A stretch of DNA of 64,000 nt, taken from contig JAFQBE010000014.1 of the NCBI GenBank assembly GCA_017416765.1, forward strand, positions 1 to 64,000. Reading direction: 5' to 3'. The DNA is from Clostridia bacterium. GTDB taxonomy: Bacteria; Bacillota; Clostridia; Oscillospirales; Acutalibacteraceae. Both the position numbers and the translations under genes were made by a program. Below are positions 7,938 through 16,486 of this stretch, piece after piece. Each line of letters starts with the position of its first letter. Within the stretch, counting starts at the first letter, position 1. Below the pieces are notes generated by a model, which saw only the letters and a program-made list of their open reading frames with translations, had not been told where the DNA came from and searched no databases.

Positions 7938-9941
7938 TTATCGGAGTACTGTATATCCGCATACGGGTAAGGTTATTTTACCGTTTGCGGTTTCATTCGT
8001 GATTACATTTTGGTATTCTTTATCAAGAGTTACTTCTCTTTCTTCATCGCTGAAATTCATCACAAATATGTATTCGCCGCGTTTTCTGATTAACACACCG
8101 TCAGCAGTTTCGATACCGCAGTCTGTTTTAATTTCGTTTTCATCAATAAGCATTCTGCAGAAATCATCGGCAAAATCGCTGTCATTTCTGAATGCGGCAT
8201 AGTATGCCTTGCCGTTGCCGTAACTGTTTTTTGTAACGCAGGGCATGCCTGCATAAAAATCGCTCTTGTATGTGCCGAGAATTTTTGCACCGTTGGAGTG
8301 AATAATATCGCACACATGGTTTATATCGTAAAGCTTGCCGCCGAATTCAGCTTTGCCGGGCATATTTTCCGGTAAGGCATCTGTTTCTTCGCACCATATG
8401 CCGAAAACATCCTTGAGTTTTCCGGCGGGGAAGCCGCCAAGGAAACACATATCATCCTTATCCACAAGCCCTGTAAGGTAGGTTGCAGCAAAAACACCGC
8501 CGCTTTTAACATACTGTTCAATTCTTTCCTCTGTGCCGTCTTTAAGCATATATAGGAAGGGGGCAACAACGGCATCATATTCTGAAAAATCGTCCTGCAT
8601 TGAAATTACATCAATATTGATTCCGCGCCTGTAAAACGGTGCGCACCATTTTACGGTTTCGCTGACATAATCACGGCGGCTGTTGTTAAAGCCGCAGAAA
8701 GCATCTACCGCCCAGCCGTTTTCCCAATCGTAAATAACAGCAACGCGGCTTTTTACTTCTGTACCTGTAATTTTGCCGAGCTTTTCAAGCGTTTGCCCGA
8801 GCCTTGTAACATCACGGAATACCCTTGTGTTTTCATGTCCGCAGTGGTCTACAACTGCACCGTGGTATTTTTCATGTCCGCCTCTGCTTTTTCGCCATTG
8901 GAAATACTGTATGCTGTCTGCACCGTGGGCAACAGCCTGAATTGATGAAAGCTCATGCATGCCGGATTTAGGAAGCTTGTTTACATCGTGCCAGTTTACC
9001 TGTGAGGGTGTGCTTTCCATAAGGAAAAACGGCTGCCCCTTTTTGAGCGTGCGGAAAAAATCGTGTAAAAAAGCTGCTTCGAAAGCTTCATCAAGGTTTT
9101 TGCCTTTGTCCCAATGGGGATAATTGTCCCATGATACAAGGTCAACATGTGAAGCGAATTTCTGATAATCTATACCGTTGTAGTGGCGCATAAAGTTTGT
9201 AGTAACGGGGATATGGGGCGTTATTTCGCGCAAGGGGGCGATTTCGTTTTCGTAAAATGATATGTGGCTGTCGGTCAGAAAACGGTTCCACGCAAGGTAA
9301 AGTGCGGTTATGTGGTTTTCGCCCCTGCTTTTGGGAGAATTAATCTGCTCAAAATCTGTAAGAGTGTGAGCCCAGAAGCCGTTCCACCATTTGAAATTCA
9401 GCTCATCAATATCGTTGTGGTAATGTTCTCTGAGCCAGTTGCGGAAAGCCTGCTGACAAAGCTCGCAGTGACATTCGCCGCTGTATTCGTTTGAAATGTG
9501 CCACATTTTTACCGCGGGATGGTTCTTGTAACGCTCGGCAAGCATGCGATTGATATTGCGTACCTTTTCGCGGTAGATAGGGGAGGTAAGGCAATGGTTG
9601 TGTCTTACACCGAATTCGTTGCGTATTCCGTTTTCTTCAACTCGCAGTACCTCGGGGTATTTTTGTGCAAGCCATGCAGGACGCGCACCTGACGGAGTGG
9701 CAAGAATTGCGGCTATACCGTTTTCGTGCATTTTATCAAGAATTTTATCAAGCCATTCAAAGTTGTATATGCCTTCTTCCGGTTCAAGCGCTGCCCACGA
9801 AAAAATGCCTACTGTTGCACTGTTTACATGTGCCAGCTTCATAAGGCGCATATCTTCATCCCATATTTCGGGTGTTTTAATCCATTGGTCAGGGTTGTAA
9901 TCTCCACCATGGATTATGTAATCAAAAAATTTTTCAGCCAT
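7938..9941 (-). CDS. Beta-galactosidase, glycoside hydrolase family 42
   Basis: 667 residues without a signal peptide, so cytoplasmic. The start GGDYNPDQW is typical of GH42. The acid/base glutamate is E152 in WHISNEYSG, followed by the cysteine cluster CHCELC that binds zinc in many GH42 enzymes; the nucleophile is E309 in FFLMESTPS. The glutamine-amidotransferase-like middle domain (around residues 390-590) and the small C-terminal beta domain are present. It would hydrolyse beta-galactosides imported after extracellular trimming, in line with the secreted alpha-galactosidases next door. No transporter gene is in the window. Confidence 0.93.
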   Translation of the reverse strand: MAEKFFDYIIHGGDYNPDQWIKTPEIWDEDMRLMKLAHVNSATVGIFSWAALEPEEGIYNFEWLDKILDKMHENGIAAILATPSGARPAWLAQKYPEVLRVEENGIRNEFGVRHNHCLTSPIYREKVRNINRMLAERYKNHPAVKMWHISNEYSGECHCELCQQAFRNWLREHYHNDIDELNFKWWNGFWAHTLTDFEQINSPKSRGENHITALYLAWNRFLTDSHISFYENEIAPLREITPHIPVTTNFMRHYNGIDYQKFASHVDLVSWDNYPHWDKGKNLDEAFEAAFLHDFFRTLKKGQPFFLMESTPSQVNWHDVNKLPKSGMHELSSIQAVAHGADSIQYFQWRKSRGGHEKYHGAVVDHCGHENTRVFRDVTRLGQTLEKLGKITGTEVKSRVAVIYDWENGWAVDAFCGFNNSRRDYVSETVKWCAPFYRRGINIDVISMQDDFSEYDAVVAPFLYMLKDGTEERIEQYVKSGGVFAATYLTGLVDKDDMCFLGGFPAGKLKDVFGIWCEETDALPENMPGKAEFGGKLYDINHVCDIIHSNGAKILGTYKSDFYAGMPCVTKNSYGNGKAYYAAFRNDSDFADDFCRMLIDENEIKTDCGIETADGVLIRKRGEYIFVMNFSDEEREVTLDKEYQNVITNETANGKITLPVCGYTVLR

Positions 9942-10068
9942 TTTTCTACATCCTTAAAAGCTTTTAATGATGTAATTATATATTATTTAAGAATATATTT
10001 CAATCTGCAATTATAAAGAGTGCTTAAATTTTATCTGTAAATAACCTGTTTTATGTATTAATGCGATA

Positions 10069-10097
10069 TTGATAAATATATATTTTTGTGATATTAT
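10069..10097 (+). promoter_or_regulatory. Promoter of glyS
   Basis: TTGATA (10069-10074), 17-bp spacer, TATTAT (10092-10097), about 40 nt before the start codon. No T-box leader with the conserved AGGGTGG-type antiterminator is seen in the 195-nt gap. Confidence 0.55.
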
Positions 10098-10136
10098 GTT
10101 TAATTAGTAATATTGATTTGTGAAAGGAATTTTACA

Positions 10137-11516
10137 ATGCTTAATACAGAAAAAACAATGGAAAAAATTGTTGCTCTTTGTAAGGGCAGAGGCTTCATTT
10201 TTGCAGGCAGCGAAATCTATGGCGGTCTTGCAAATACATGGGACTATGGTCCTCTCGGTGCAAGAATGAAGAATAATGTCAAGGATGCATGGAGAAAGAG
10301 ATTTATTCAGGAGCGTAAAAACAGCTACGAGGTTGACGCAGACATACTTATGCATCCCAGAGTATGGGAAGCAAGCGGTCACGTTGCAAGCTTCTCTGAC
10401 CCGCTTCTTGACTGTAAAGAGTGTAAAAAGCGTCACAGAGCAGACAATCTTATTGACGATTTTAACCCCGATGCACACGCTGACGGTATGACAAAGGAAG
10501 AGATGTTTGAATACATCAAGGCGAACTCAATTCCCTGCCCCCACTGCGGTAAGCACGATTTTACAGGTATCAGAGAATTTAACCTGATGTTCCAGACCTT
10601 CAGAGGCGTTACAAACGACAGCAAAAATGTTATCTATCTCCGTCCTGAAAACGCTCAGGGTGAATATGTAAACTATCTCAATGTTCAGAGAACAATGAGA
10701 GCTAAGCTTCCCTTCAGCATCGGTCAGATAGGTAAAGCTTTCAGAAACGAGATTACTCCCGGCAATTTTACATTCAGAACAATCGAGTTTGAGCAGATGG
10801 AGTTCCAGACCTTCTGTAAAGAGGGTACAGACAGCGAGCTTTACGATTATTTCAAAGAATACGGTCTTCAGTTCTATAAGGATCTCGGTATTGCTGCTGA
10901 AAATCTCCGATTCCACGACCATGAAAAGCTTGCTCACTATGCAAAGGCAGCTTGCGATATCGAATTCCTCTTCCCGTTCGGTTGGGGCGAAGTTAACGGT
11001 ACACACAACAGAACAAACTTCGACCTTACAAGACATCAGGAATACAGCGGTCAAAAGATGGATTACCTTGACCCCGAAACAAACGAAAAGTTCATTCCCT
11101 TTATCATTGAATCCACCTACGGTCTTGACAGAACAGTTCTTGCTCTGCTTTGTGAAGCATACGATGAAGAGGTTATTGACGCAGAAAAGAACGATACAAG
11201 AGTTGTTCTTCACCTCAGCCCCGCAATCGCTCCCTATAAGGCTGCCGTTCTTCCTCTTTCAAAGAAGCTTTCCGGCGATGCTCTGAAGGTATACGAAAAG
11301 CTTCAGAAGAAGTTTATGGTTGACTTTGATGAAACAGGCTCAATCGGTAAGCGTTACCGCAGACAGGATGAAATCGGTACTCCCGTTTGCATCACCTACG
11401 ACTTTGACAGTGTTGAGGACGGCTGCGTAACAGTACGCGACCGCGATACAATGGAACAGAAGCGAATCAAGATTGAAGAAATTGAAGCTTATATTGAGGC
11501 GCTTATCAAATTCTGA
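10137..11516 (+). CDS. glyS: Glycyl-tRNA synthetase, single-chain (alpha2) type
   Basis: Class II aminoacyl-tRNA synthetase that charges tRNA-Gly. The start ATG 10137 is chosen because GAAAGGA lies 8 nt upstream; a longer frame from 10113 has no ribosome site. 459 residues, the normal length for the single-chain form (glyQS/GRS1) of Firmicutes and eukaryotes rather than the split glyQ/glyS form. Marks: GSEIYGGLANTWDYGPLG near the N-terminus, the paired cysteines of the insertion (CKECKK, CPHCGK), FRNEITPG of motif 2 and the C-terminal anticodon-binding domain (APYKAAVLPL). The gene is monocistronic with its own terminator. Confidence 0.96.
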   Translation: MLNTEKTMEKIVALCKGRGFIFAGSEIYGGLANTWDYGPLGARMKNNVKDAWRKRFIQERKNSYEVDADILMHPRVWEASGHVASFSDPLLDCKECKKRHRADNLIDDFNPDAHADGMTKEEMFEYIKANSIPCPHCGKHDFTGIREFNLMFQTFRGVTNDSKNVIYLRPENAQGEYVNYLNVQRTMRAKLPFSIGQIGKAFRNEITPGNFTFRTIEFEQMEFQTFCKEGTDSELYDYFKEYGLQFYKDLGIAAENLRFHDHEKLAHYAKAACDIEFLFPFGWGEVNGTHNRTNFDLTRHQEYSGQKMDYLDPETNEKFIPFIIESTYGLDRTVLALLCEAYDEEVIDAEKNDTRVVLHLSPAIAPYKAAVLPLSKKLSGDALKVYEKLQKKFMVDFDETGSIGKRYRRQDEIGTPVCITYDFDSVEDGCVTVRDRDTMEQKRIKIEEIEAYIEALIKF

Positions 11517-11540
11517 TATAATATCTATGTAACTAAAAAG

Positions 11541-11571
11541 GCTCTGACGGCAAAACTGTCGGAGCTTTTTT
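11541..11571 (+). terminator. Terminator after glyS
   Basis: GCTCTGACGG (11541-11550) and CTGTCGGAGC (11556-11565) form a 10-bp stem with two G-U pairs and a CAAAA loop, followed by six T. Confidence 0.85.
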
Positions 11572-11605
11572 GAAAAGTATGCTTGAAAAAATTTTTTAAA
11601 AATTT

Positions 11606-11634
11606 TGTGACCTTTCAGTTATCTTAATCGTTTT
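11606..11634 (+). promoter_or_regulatory. ECF-type promoter, probably autoregulated
   Basis: TGTGACC (11606-11612) and CGTTTT (11629-11634) are separated by 16 bp, the spacing of ECF sigma promoters (an AAC/GACC-type -35 and a CGT-type -10). It lies just upstream of the sigma-factor gene itself, so autoregulation is the natural inference. Confidence 0.5.
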
Positions 11635-11655
11635 ATTTACGGAGGACAGGAAAAA

Positions 11656-12147
11656 GTGCTGTTTTCATTTGCCGCACAACCGAATAGTGAAAGCCTTGAG
11701 GTTGTTTACGGCAGGTATGCCGATATGCTCTACAGGCTCGCTTTAACCCAGCTTAGCATAAGGGAAGATGCGGAGGATGCGGTGCACGATGTGTTTGAAA
11801 AATATATCAACACTCAACCTGTATTCAAGGATGCTGAGCATGAAAAAGCATGGTTTGTCCGCGTTACCGTAAACCGCTGCCATGATTTATACCGCAAGCG
11901 CTCAAAACGCACACACGATACACTCGATTCAGCCGCTGATATCGGCTATACAGAGGGTGACGAGTCTGAAATTTTCCGTATTGTACATTCCTTGCCTGAA
12001 AAATATCGCGCGGCAATAGTACTGCACTATGTTGAAGGCTACTCGGTTGAAGAAACGGCAAAGCTGCTCAGGGTTTCTGTTTCGGCGGTTAAAATGCGGT
12101 TGTCAAGAGGAAGAGATTATATAAAAGATTTACTGAAAGGGGAATGA
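11656..12147 (+). CDS. RNA polymerase sigma factor, ECF (sigma-70) family
   Basis: 163 residues from GTG 11656, with GGAGGA 9 nt upstream. Region 2 (YRLALTQLSIREDAEDAVHD, residues about 20-45) and region 4 (LPEKYRAAIVLHYVEGYS to VKMRLSRGR, residues about 115-155) are both present and no other domain is attached, as in ECF factors. It should direct polymerase to an alternative promoter class in response to an envelope or stress signal. The next gene, 4 nt downstream, encodes a one-TM protein that fits an anti-sigma factor, and an ECF-like promoter sits upstream. Confidence 0.92.
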   Translation: MLFSFAAQPNSESLEVVYGRYADMLYRLALTQLSIREDAEDAVHDVFEKYINTQPVFKDAEHEKAWFVRVTVNRCHDLYRKRSKRTHDTLDSAADIGYTEGDESEIFRIVHSLPEKYRAAIVLHYVEGYSVEETAKLLRVSVSAVKMRLSRGRDYIKDLLKGE

Positions 12148-12151
12148 AACT

Positions 12152-12643
12152 TTGTTCAGCGAAGAACAGTTGAAGCTTTACGCTGCAGTCAAAGCACCGG
12201 ATTCGCTTAAAGCCAAGGTAATGAAGCTTGAAAACCAAAAACAAGCAAAGGTTTATAATTTCCCTGTAAAGGCTGTGTCGGCTGTTGCTGCCTGCCTTGC
12301 GGTAATTATCGCAATAGGTGCGTATTTTGGTGCAGGTGTTGATGTGCAGCTTGCTGCTGCACCGTATCAGACTGCTTCATATCAGCGCGCAACCGCCGAA
12401 GAAAGAGTAACCGTAAAGCTGAATGCAGAAGGCGGATATGAGATATCCGTTTCACAGGGAAGCTTTAGTGTTGATGATATACAAAATGTATCAACGGCAC
12501 AGCTTGAAGGGGAAAAGGAAATAGAATGGCTTGTTCCCATGGTTGGTGATAACATTCTCACGGTAAAAAAAGGCTTGATTATCAGGCAGTACAGACTTGT
12601 GTTCAGCTATGAAACACAAAGCTTACAGCTTGAAAAAGTATAA
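12152..12643 (+). CDS. Probable membrane-bound anti-sigma factor
   Basis: 163 residues from TTG 12152 behind AAGGGGAATG. There is a short cytoplasmic N-terminus, a single transmembrane helix at about residues 40-60 (AVSAVAACLAVIIAIGAYFG) and an extracytoplasmic beta-rich tail. The N-terminal part EEQLKLYAAVKAPDSLKAKV recalls the start of Firmicutes anti-sigma proteins. No zinc-binding HxxxCxxC motif is present, so it is not a ZAS-type factor. The function is inferred from its position directly after the ECF sigma gene. Confidence 0.6.
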   Translation: MFSEEQLKLYAAVKAPDSLKAKVMKLENQKQAKVYNFPVKAVSAVAACLAVIIAIGAYFGAGVDVQLAAAPYQTASYQRATAEERVTVKLNAEGGYEISVSQGSFSVDDIQNVSTAQLEGEKEIEWLVPMVGDNILTVKKGLIIRQYRLVFSYETQSLQLEKV

Positions 12644-12669
12644 AAATTAAAATAAAGGAGAAAACAATC

Positions 12670-13254
12670 ATGAAAAAAATCTTAGCACTTATTCTTGCAG
12701 GCGCAATGCTTTTCGCTTTTGCAGCTTGCGGCGGCAACGAAACACCCGACAACGGCGAATCCAAAGAGCCTGCAGCACAGGTTGATGCAGCAGATGCAGC
12801 AGACCTTCTCACAAAGGTATGGGCAACCTATGGCGAAGATGAAAAGTTCTTTGCAATGGGCGGCTACAACGAAACAATGGTTGACGGCGCACCCGGCAAG
12901 TTTGATGTTACACTTGTTGAAGACCTTGACGCTATGCTCGGTCTGCCCCAGGCAAACGCAGCACAGATTGACGATGCAGCTTCAATTATTCACGCTATGA
13001 ACGCAAATACATTCACAGGCGCTTGCTACCACCTTGCAGCTGATGTTGATGCAGCAGCTTTCGTTGATGCACTCAAGGCAAACATCCAGGCAAGACAGTG
13101 GATGTGCGGCTTCCCCGAAAAGCTTCTCATCGTTAAGGTTGGCGATTATGTAATTTCCGCTTTCGGTAACGGCGAAATCGTTGACAACTTCAGCGCAAAG
13201 ATTGCAGCTGTTTACAATGTAGCAGAAGTTGTTGTTGACGAACCCATCGCATAA
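12670..13254 (+). CDS. Lipoprotein of the ECF sigma operon
   Basis: 194 residues with a lipoprotein signal: KK at 2-3, a hydrophobic core and lipobox FAAC with lipidated C20, then a Gly/Asn/Glu-rich linker. The mature part is acidic and alanine-rich (repeated DAADAAD-like segments) without a recognised family. A GAMGGY/NETMVDG stretch and a methionine-rich middle are notable. It is 26 nt after the anti-sigma gene with AAAGGAG, so it is probably a member of the same regulon and may be the sensed or induced envelope component. Codon use (GCA, AAG, TTC) looks like a well expressed gene. Confidence 0.7.
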   Translation: MKKILALILAGAMLFAFAACGGNETPDNGESKEPAAQVDAADAADLLTKVWATYGEDEKFFAMGGYNETMVDGAPGKFDVTLVEDLDAMLGLPQANAAQIDDAASIIHAMNANTFTGACYHLAADVDAAAFVDALKANIQARQWMCGFPEKLLIVKVGDYVISAFGNGEIVDNFSAKIAAVYNVAEVVVDEPIA

Positions 13255-13284
13255 ATTCCGGCTTAGCTTCACTAAACCGGAATA

Positions 13285-13414
13285 AGTGTAAAATGTAAAG
13301 TTAAAAATGAAAAATTGTTGGTGGGCTTCGCCCACACCAGATAATATATACTCGGAGCGTAGCGACCCTTAATTTTTCATTTTACATTTTCAATTTTGCA
13401 TTAATCACAGTTTA
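13285..13414. repeat. Palindromic intergenic repeat, copy 1
   Basis: An A/T-rich arm (TGTAAAATGTAAAG, AAAAATGAAAAATT), a central hairpin GTGGGC-TTC-GCCCAC (13321-13335), a core TCGGAGCGTAGCGACCC (13352-13368) and a right arm AATTTTTCATTTTACATTTT that is the inverted partner of the left arm, ending in TTTTGCAT. The core plus 8 following bases are identical to the copy at 20353-20377. It fills the gap between the lipoprotein and the MBOAT gene. Function unknown; a non-autonomous palindromic element or RNA structure is possible. Confidence 0.75.
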
Positions 13415-13446
13415 AATCAAAGCACACACGCAGGAGGAATTATAAA

Positions 13447-14847
13447 ATGTTATTTTCAAGTATCCCATTCCTTTATTTTTTCCTGCCGTGTGTGCTTGTT
13501 TTATATTTTGCTGTCCCGAAGTGTCTGAAAAACGGCGTACTGATGTTAGTCAGCTTGTTTTTCTACGCTTGGGGAGAGCCGAAATATGTTTTCTTAATGG
13601 CGGCAACCATTATTATCGGTTATGTCACAGGCATACTGATTGAAAAGTTCAAAGGCAAGGCGCTTTCAAAGGCTTTTCTTGCTGTAAGCGTTATAGTTGA
13701 TTTAGGTTTTCTTGCCTATTTCAAATATGCCGATTTCTTTATTTCAAACTTCAATGCGGCTACCGGTCTTTCATTGCCGCTGCTCAGAATTGCGCTGCCC
13801 ATAGGTATCAGCTTTTACACATTCCAGATTTTAAGCTACAGTATAGATGTTTATCGCGGCGATGTACCGGCACAGAAAAATCCGATAAATTTAGCAGCTT
13901 ATGTAACTATGTTTCCGCAGCTTATCGCAGGTCCGATTGTTCGGTATTCGGATATCGCCAAGCAGCTTGAAAACAGAACCCATTCGTTTGAAAAAATATC
14001 AGAAGGTATCCGCAGGTTTGTATTAGGTTTAGCCAAGAAGATTCTGATTGCAAATACGCTCGGTGAACTTTGCGATGTGTTCCGTTCAACTAATGAAAAG
14101 GCTGTGCTTTACTACTGGCTTTATGCTGTTGCATTTGCGCTTCATATCTATTTTGATTTTTCCGGCTACAGCGATATGGCTATAGGTCTTGGTAAAATAT
14201 TCGGCTTTGATTTCCTTGAAAATTTCAACTATCCCTTTATTTCTTCAACCGTTACCGAGTTCTGGCGCAGGTGGCATATGTCGCTTGGCTCATGGTTCAG
14301 AGATTATGTATATATCCCCTTGGGCGGAAACCGTGTATCAAAGGCGAAATGGTTTTTCAATATTTTTGTTGTGTGGCTGCTTACAGGCTTCTGGCACGGT
14401 GCAGCATGGAACTTCATAGTATGGGGTCTGTTCTTTGCGGTGCTTCTTGTGCTTGAAAAGCTGTTCCTCAAAAAGTTCCTTGAAAAAACAAAAATCATAA
14501 AGCGCATTTATATTGCCCTTGCTGTGCTTGTCAGCTTTGTTATATTCAACGCAACAGACATGGCGGAAGCGATTGAATATGTCGGCGCAATGTTCGGCGC
14601 AGGCAATATGCCGATAGTAAATGCGGAAATGTTCTATTACCTTAAAAGCTATGCGGTTGTGCTTGTGCTTGCCGCTGTGGGTTCAACTCCCGTTGTCAAA
14701 ACTGCGGCAATGCGCCTTTACAACGGTAAAAATACAGGCAGGGTTATGAATGTGCTTGAACCCGTTGTGCTTGTCGGCCTGCTTATAGTTATGACGGCTT
14801 ATCTTGTGGACGGTTCATTCAATCCGTTTCTTTATTTCAGGTTTTAA
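13447..14847 (+). CDS. MBOAT-family O-acyltransferase (AlgI/DltB-like)
   Basis: 466 residues with about ten to eleven transmembrane helices and the MBOAT signature: a conserved Asn/Glu region TEFWRRWHMSLGSWFRDY and the invariant histidine H317 in LTGFWHGAAWN. The family moves acyl groups from a cytoplasmic donor across the membrane to polysaccharides or teichoic acids. The gene starts behind AGGAGGAATTATAAA and is followed after 12 nt by a DHHW/AlgX-type partner, the standard pair for O-acetylation of an exopolysaccharide or wall polymer. It lacks the dltA/dltC neighbours of D-alanylation, so acetylation is preferred. Confidence 0.93.
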   Translation: MLFSSIPFLYFFLPCVLVLYFAVPKCLKNGVLMLVSLFFYAWGEPKYVFLMAATIIIGYVTGILIEKFKGKALSKAFLAVSVIVDLGFLAYFKYADFFISNFNAATGLSLPLLRIALPIGISFYTFQILSYSIDVYRGDVPAQKNPINLAAYVTMFPQLIAGPIVRYSDIAKQLENRTHSFEKISEGIRRFVLGLAKKILIANTLGELCDVFRSTNEKAVLYYWLYAVAFALHIYFDFSGYSDMAIGLGKIFGFDFLENFNYPFISSTVTEFWRRWHMSLGSWFRDYVYIPLGGNRVSKAKWFFNIFVVWLLTGFWHGAAWNFIVWGLFFAVLLVLEKLFLKKFLEKTKIIKRIYIALAVLVSFVIFNATDMAEAIEYVGAMFGAGNMPIVNAEMFYYLKSYAVVLVLAAVGSTPVVKTAAMRLYNGKNTGRVMNVLEPVVLVGLLIVMTAYLVDGSFNPFLYFRF

Positions 14848-14859
14848 GGAGGGGATGAA

Positions 14860-15960
14860 ATGAAAAACAAACTTAAAAATATTATTGTAACGGTTAGCTT
14901 CGCCGCTTTAATATTTGGACTTTCGGTTTCTTTTTTGCTAAAGCCGCCGGCAGAGTTTTCCGATTCGGAACGCAGGGCATTGCTGCAGTTTCCGACCTTG
15001 AGTGTTAACAGCGTTTTATCAGGCAAATTTATGTCTGATTTTGAAAGCTACACGCTGGACCAGTTTCCGTTAAGGGATGGCTTCAGAACGGTTAAAGCGC
15101 TTGTTTCAAAGCATATTTTCAATCAGCAGGATAATAACGGAATTTATGTCCATGATGGCTATGCCGCCGCAATGGAATATCCGCTGAACAGCGATTCGAT
15201 AACCAATGCCGCAAATAAATTTAATTTTATTAAACAAAAATATCTCAACGAAACAAACAGTATTTATCTTTCACTTATTCCCGATAAAAACTTCTTTTTA
15301 GCAAAAGAAAGCGGCAGGCTGTCGCTTGACTATGAAAAGCTTGTGAAGCAGCTTTGCGAGGAAATGCAGGATGAAAAATATATTGATATTTTCCCGCTTC
15401 TTTCAATTGATGATTATTACAAAACCGATACCCATTGGAAACAGGAAAATATTGATGATGTTGCAGAAAAGCTGCTTGATGAAATGGAAACACAGGCTGA
15501 TTTTTCATCTTTGACGGAAAACACACTTGATGTGCCTTTTTACGGCGTTTATTACGGGCAGTCAGCTTTACCGCTTGATGCAGAAGAGATAAAGTATTTT
15601 ACATCGGATATGATTGATTCTTTTGAAGTATATGACCATCAGAACGGCAACCCAATGAAGGTTTACGATATGGAAAAGGCGCAGGGAAAAGACCCGTATG
15701 AAATGTTCCTTTCAGGTTCGCTTTCTCTTATTACAATCAATAATCCAAAAGCACTCAACGACAAAAATCTTGTGGTTTTCCGCGATTCCTTCGGCAGCAG
15801 CATTGCACCGCTTCTTGCAACGGGCTACAGCAAAGTAACGGTAGTTGATATCCGCTATATTCAGAGTTCGGTACTCGACAGATTTGTTGATTTTGAAAAC
15901 AGCGATGTGCTTTTCCTTTACAGCACGCTCGTGCTCAACAACAGCGAAACACTTAAATAA
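14860..15960 (+). CDS. DHHW-family SGNH-like acetyltransferase partner
   Basis: 366 residues with one N-terminal membrane anchor (about 7-27) and an extracytoplasmic domain. The motif DTHW (190-193) and RDSFGSS (308-314) are the Asp-His and Ser marks of the AlgX/AlgJ/DHHW fold, which takes acetyl groups delivered by an MBOAT protein and places them on a surface polysaccharide. It is coupled to the MBOAT gene by a 12-nt gap with AAGGAGGGG. The receiving polymer is not identifiable here. Confidence 0.88.
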   Translation: MKNKLKNIIVTVSFAALIFGLSVSFLLKPPAEFSDSERRALLQFPTLSVNSVLSGKFMSDFESYTLDQFPLRDGFRTVKALVSKHIFNQQDNNGIYVHDGYAAAMEYPLNSDSITNAANKFNFIKQKYLNETNSIYLSLIPDKNFFLAKESGRLSLDYEKLVKQLCEEMQDEKYIDIFPLLSIDDYYKTDTHWKQENIDDVAEKLLDEMETQADFSSLTENTLDVPFYGVYYGQSALPLDAEEIKYFTSDMIDSFEVYDHQNGNPMKVYDMEKAQGKDPYEMFLSGSLSLITINNPKALNDKNLVVFRDSFGSSIAPLLATGYSKVTVVDIRYIQSSVLDRFVDFENSDVLFLYSTLVLNNSETLK

Positions 15961-15974
15961 AGTAAATAATAAAA

Positions 15975-16014
15975 CAGCCAAAACCTGTATTTGCGGGCTT
16001 TGGCTGCTTTTCTT
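15975..16014 (+). terminator. Terminator after the MBOAT-DHHW operon
   Basis: CAGCCAAA (15975-15982) pairs with TTTGGCTG (15999-16006), extended inward by CC/GG pairs, followed by CTTTTCTTT. Confidence 0.75.
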
Positions 16015-16016
16015 TA

Positions 16017-16408
16017 TACACTTTTTGAAACGAAACTTATGAAGTTTTAATAGAGGAATACTTTACCTATACAGGGATTGGCATGCCTTATAGCCCTGAA
16101 AAGAATACGATATGTTACTTTTGTCAGGCGTTACAAAAGTAACCAAAAAAACTTTTAAGTTTCACGCACTCCGCTACGGCTGACGATAGTAAATCCGCGA
16201 AGCAGACAGAACAAAAAGTTTTTTGTTCTGCTGCCGTAACGGCTATTACATGTTCATCTGAATTATAAGTTTTATCTATCGCCTACGGAACTTCGCTCGC
16301 ATTAATGAGCAAGGTTTGCGTTCGTCAGCCTGCTTCGTTCAAATTAACAGCATATTCAGAATTTACGATATTCAAAACGAAATACAAATACTGTTTCAAA
16401 AAGTGTAC
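16017..16408. repeat. 392-bp intergenic element bounded by 15-bp perfect inverted repeats
   Basis: TACACTTTTTGAAAC (16017-16031) and GTTTCAAAAAGTGTA (16394-16408) are perfect inverted repeats at the ends of an otherwise gene-free region. Inside are further hairpins: TTACTTTTG/CAAAAGTAA (about 16113-16140) and AGAACAAAAA/TTTTTGTTCT (about 16208-16229). No protein-coding frame of note is seen. It could be a miniature inverted-repeat element or a structured RNA. No clear target-site duplication is visible. Confidence 0.6.
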
Positions 16409-16417
16409 TTGCTTTAG

Positions 16418-16449
16418 AAAAAACAGGACAGGCAATTTGCCTGTCCTGC
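16418..16449 (-). terminator. Terminator of the large secreted-protein gene
   Basis: CAGGACAGGC (16425-16434) and GCCTGTCCTG (16440-16449) make a 10-bp perfect stem; on the minus strand it is followed by six T. It lies 38 nt after the stop codon. Confidence 0.88.
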
Positions 16450-16486
16450 GTTATTTGATTTTGTAAACTTAAACCGTTATTACCGA

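Noticed and set aside
9942-10136. T-box riboswitch upstream of glyS
   Set aside because: No AGGGTGG-type T-box, no specifier-loop structure and no terminator/antiterminator pair in the 195-nt gap; only an ordinary promoter is seen.
10527-11213. Antisense coding frame of 228 residues inside glyS
   Set aside because: It has no ribosome site, cysteine/phenylalanine-rich nonsense composition and follows from the codon pattern of glyS on the other strand.
16010-16417. Target-site duplication around the 392-bp inverted-repeat element
   Set aside because: The bases directly outside the termini (TTCTTTA and CTTGCTT) are not a clean direct repeat, so insertion cannot be shown.
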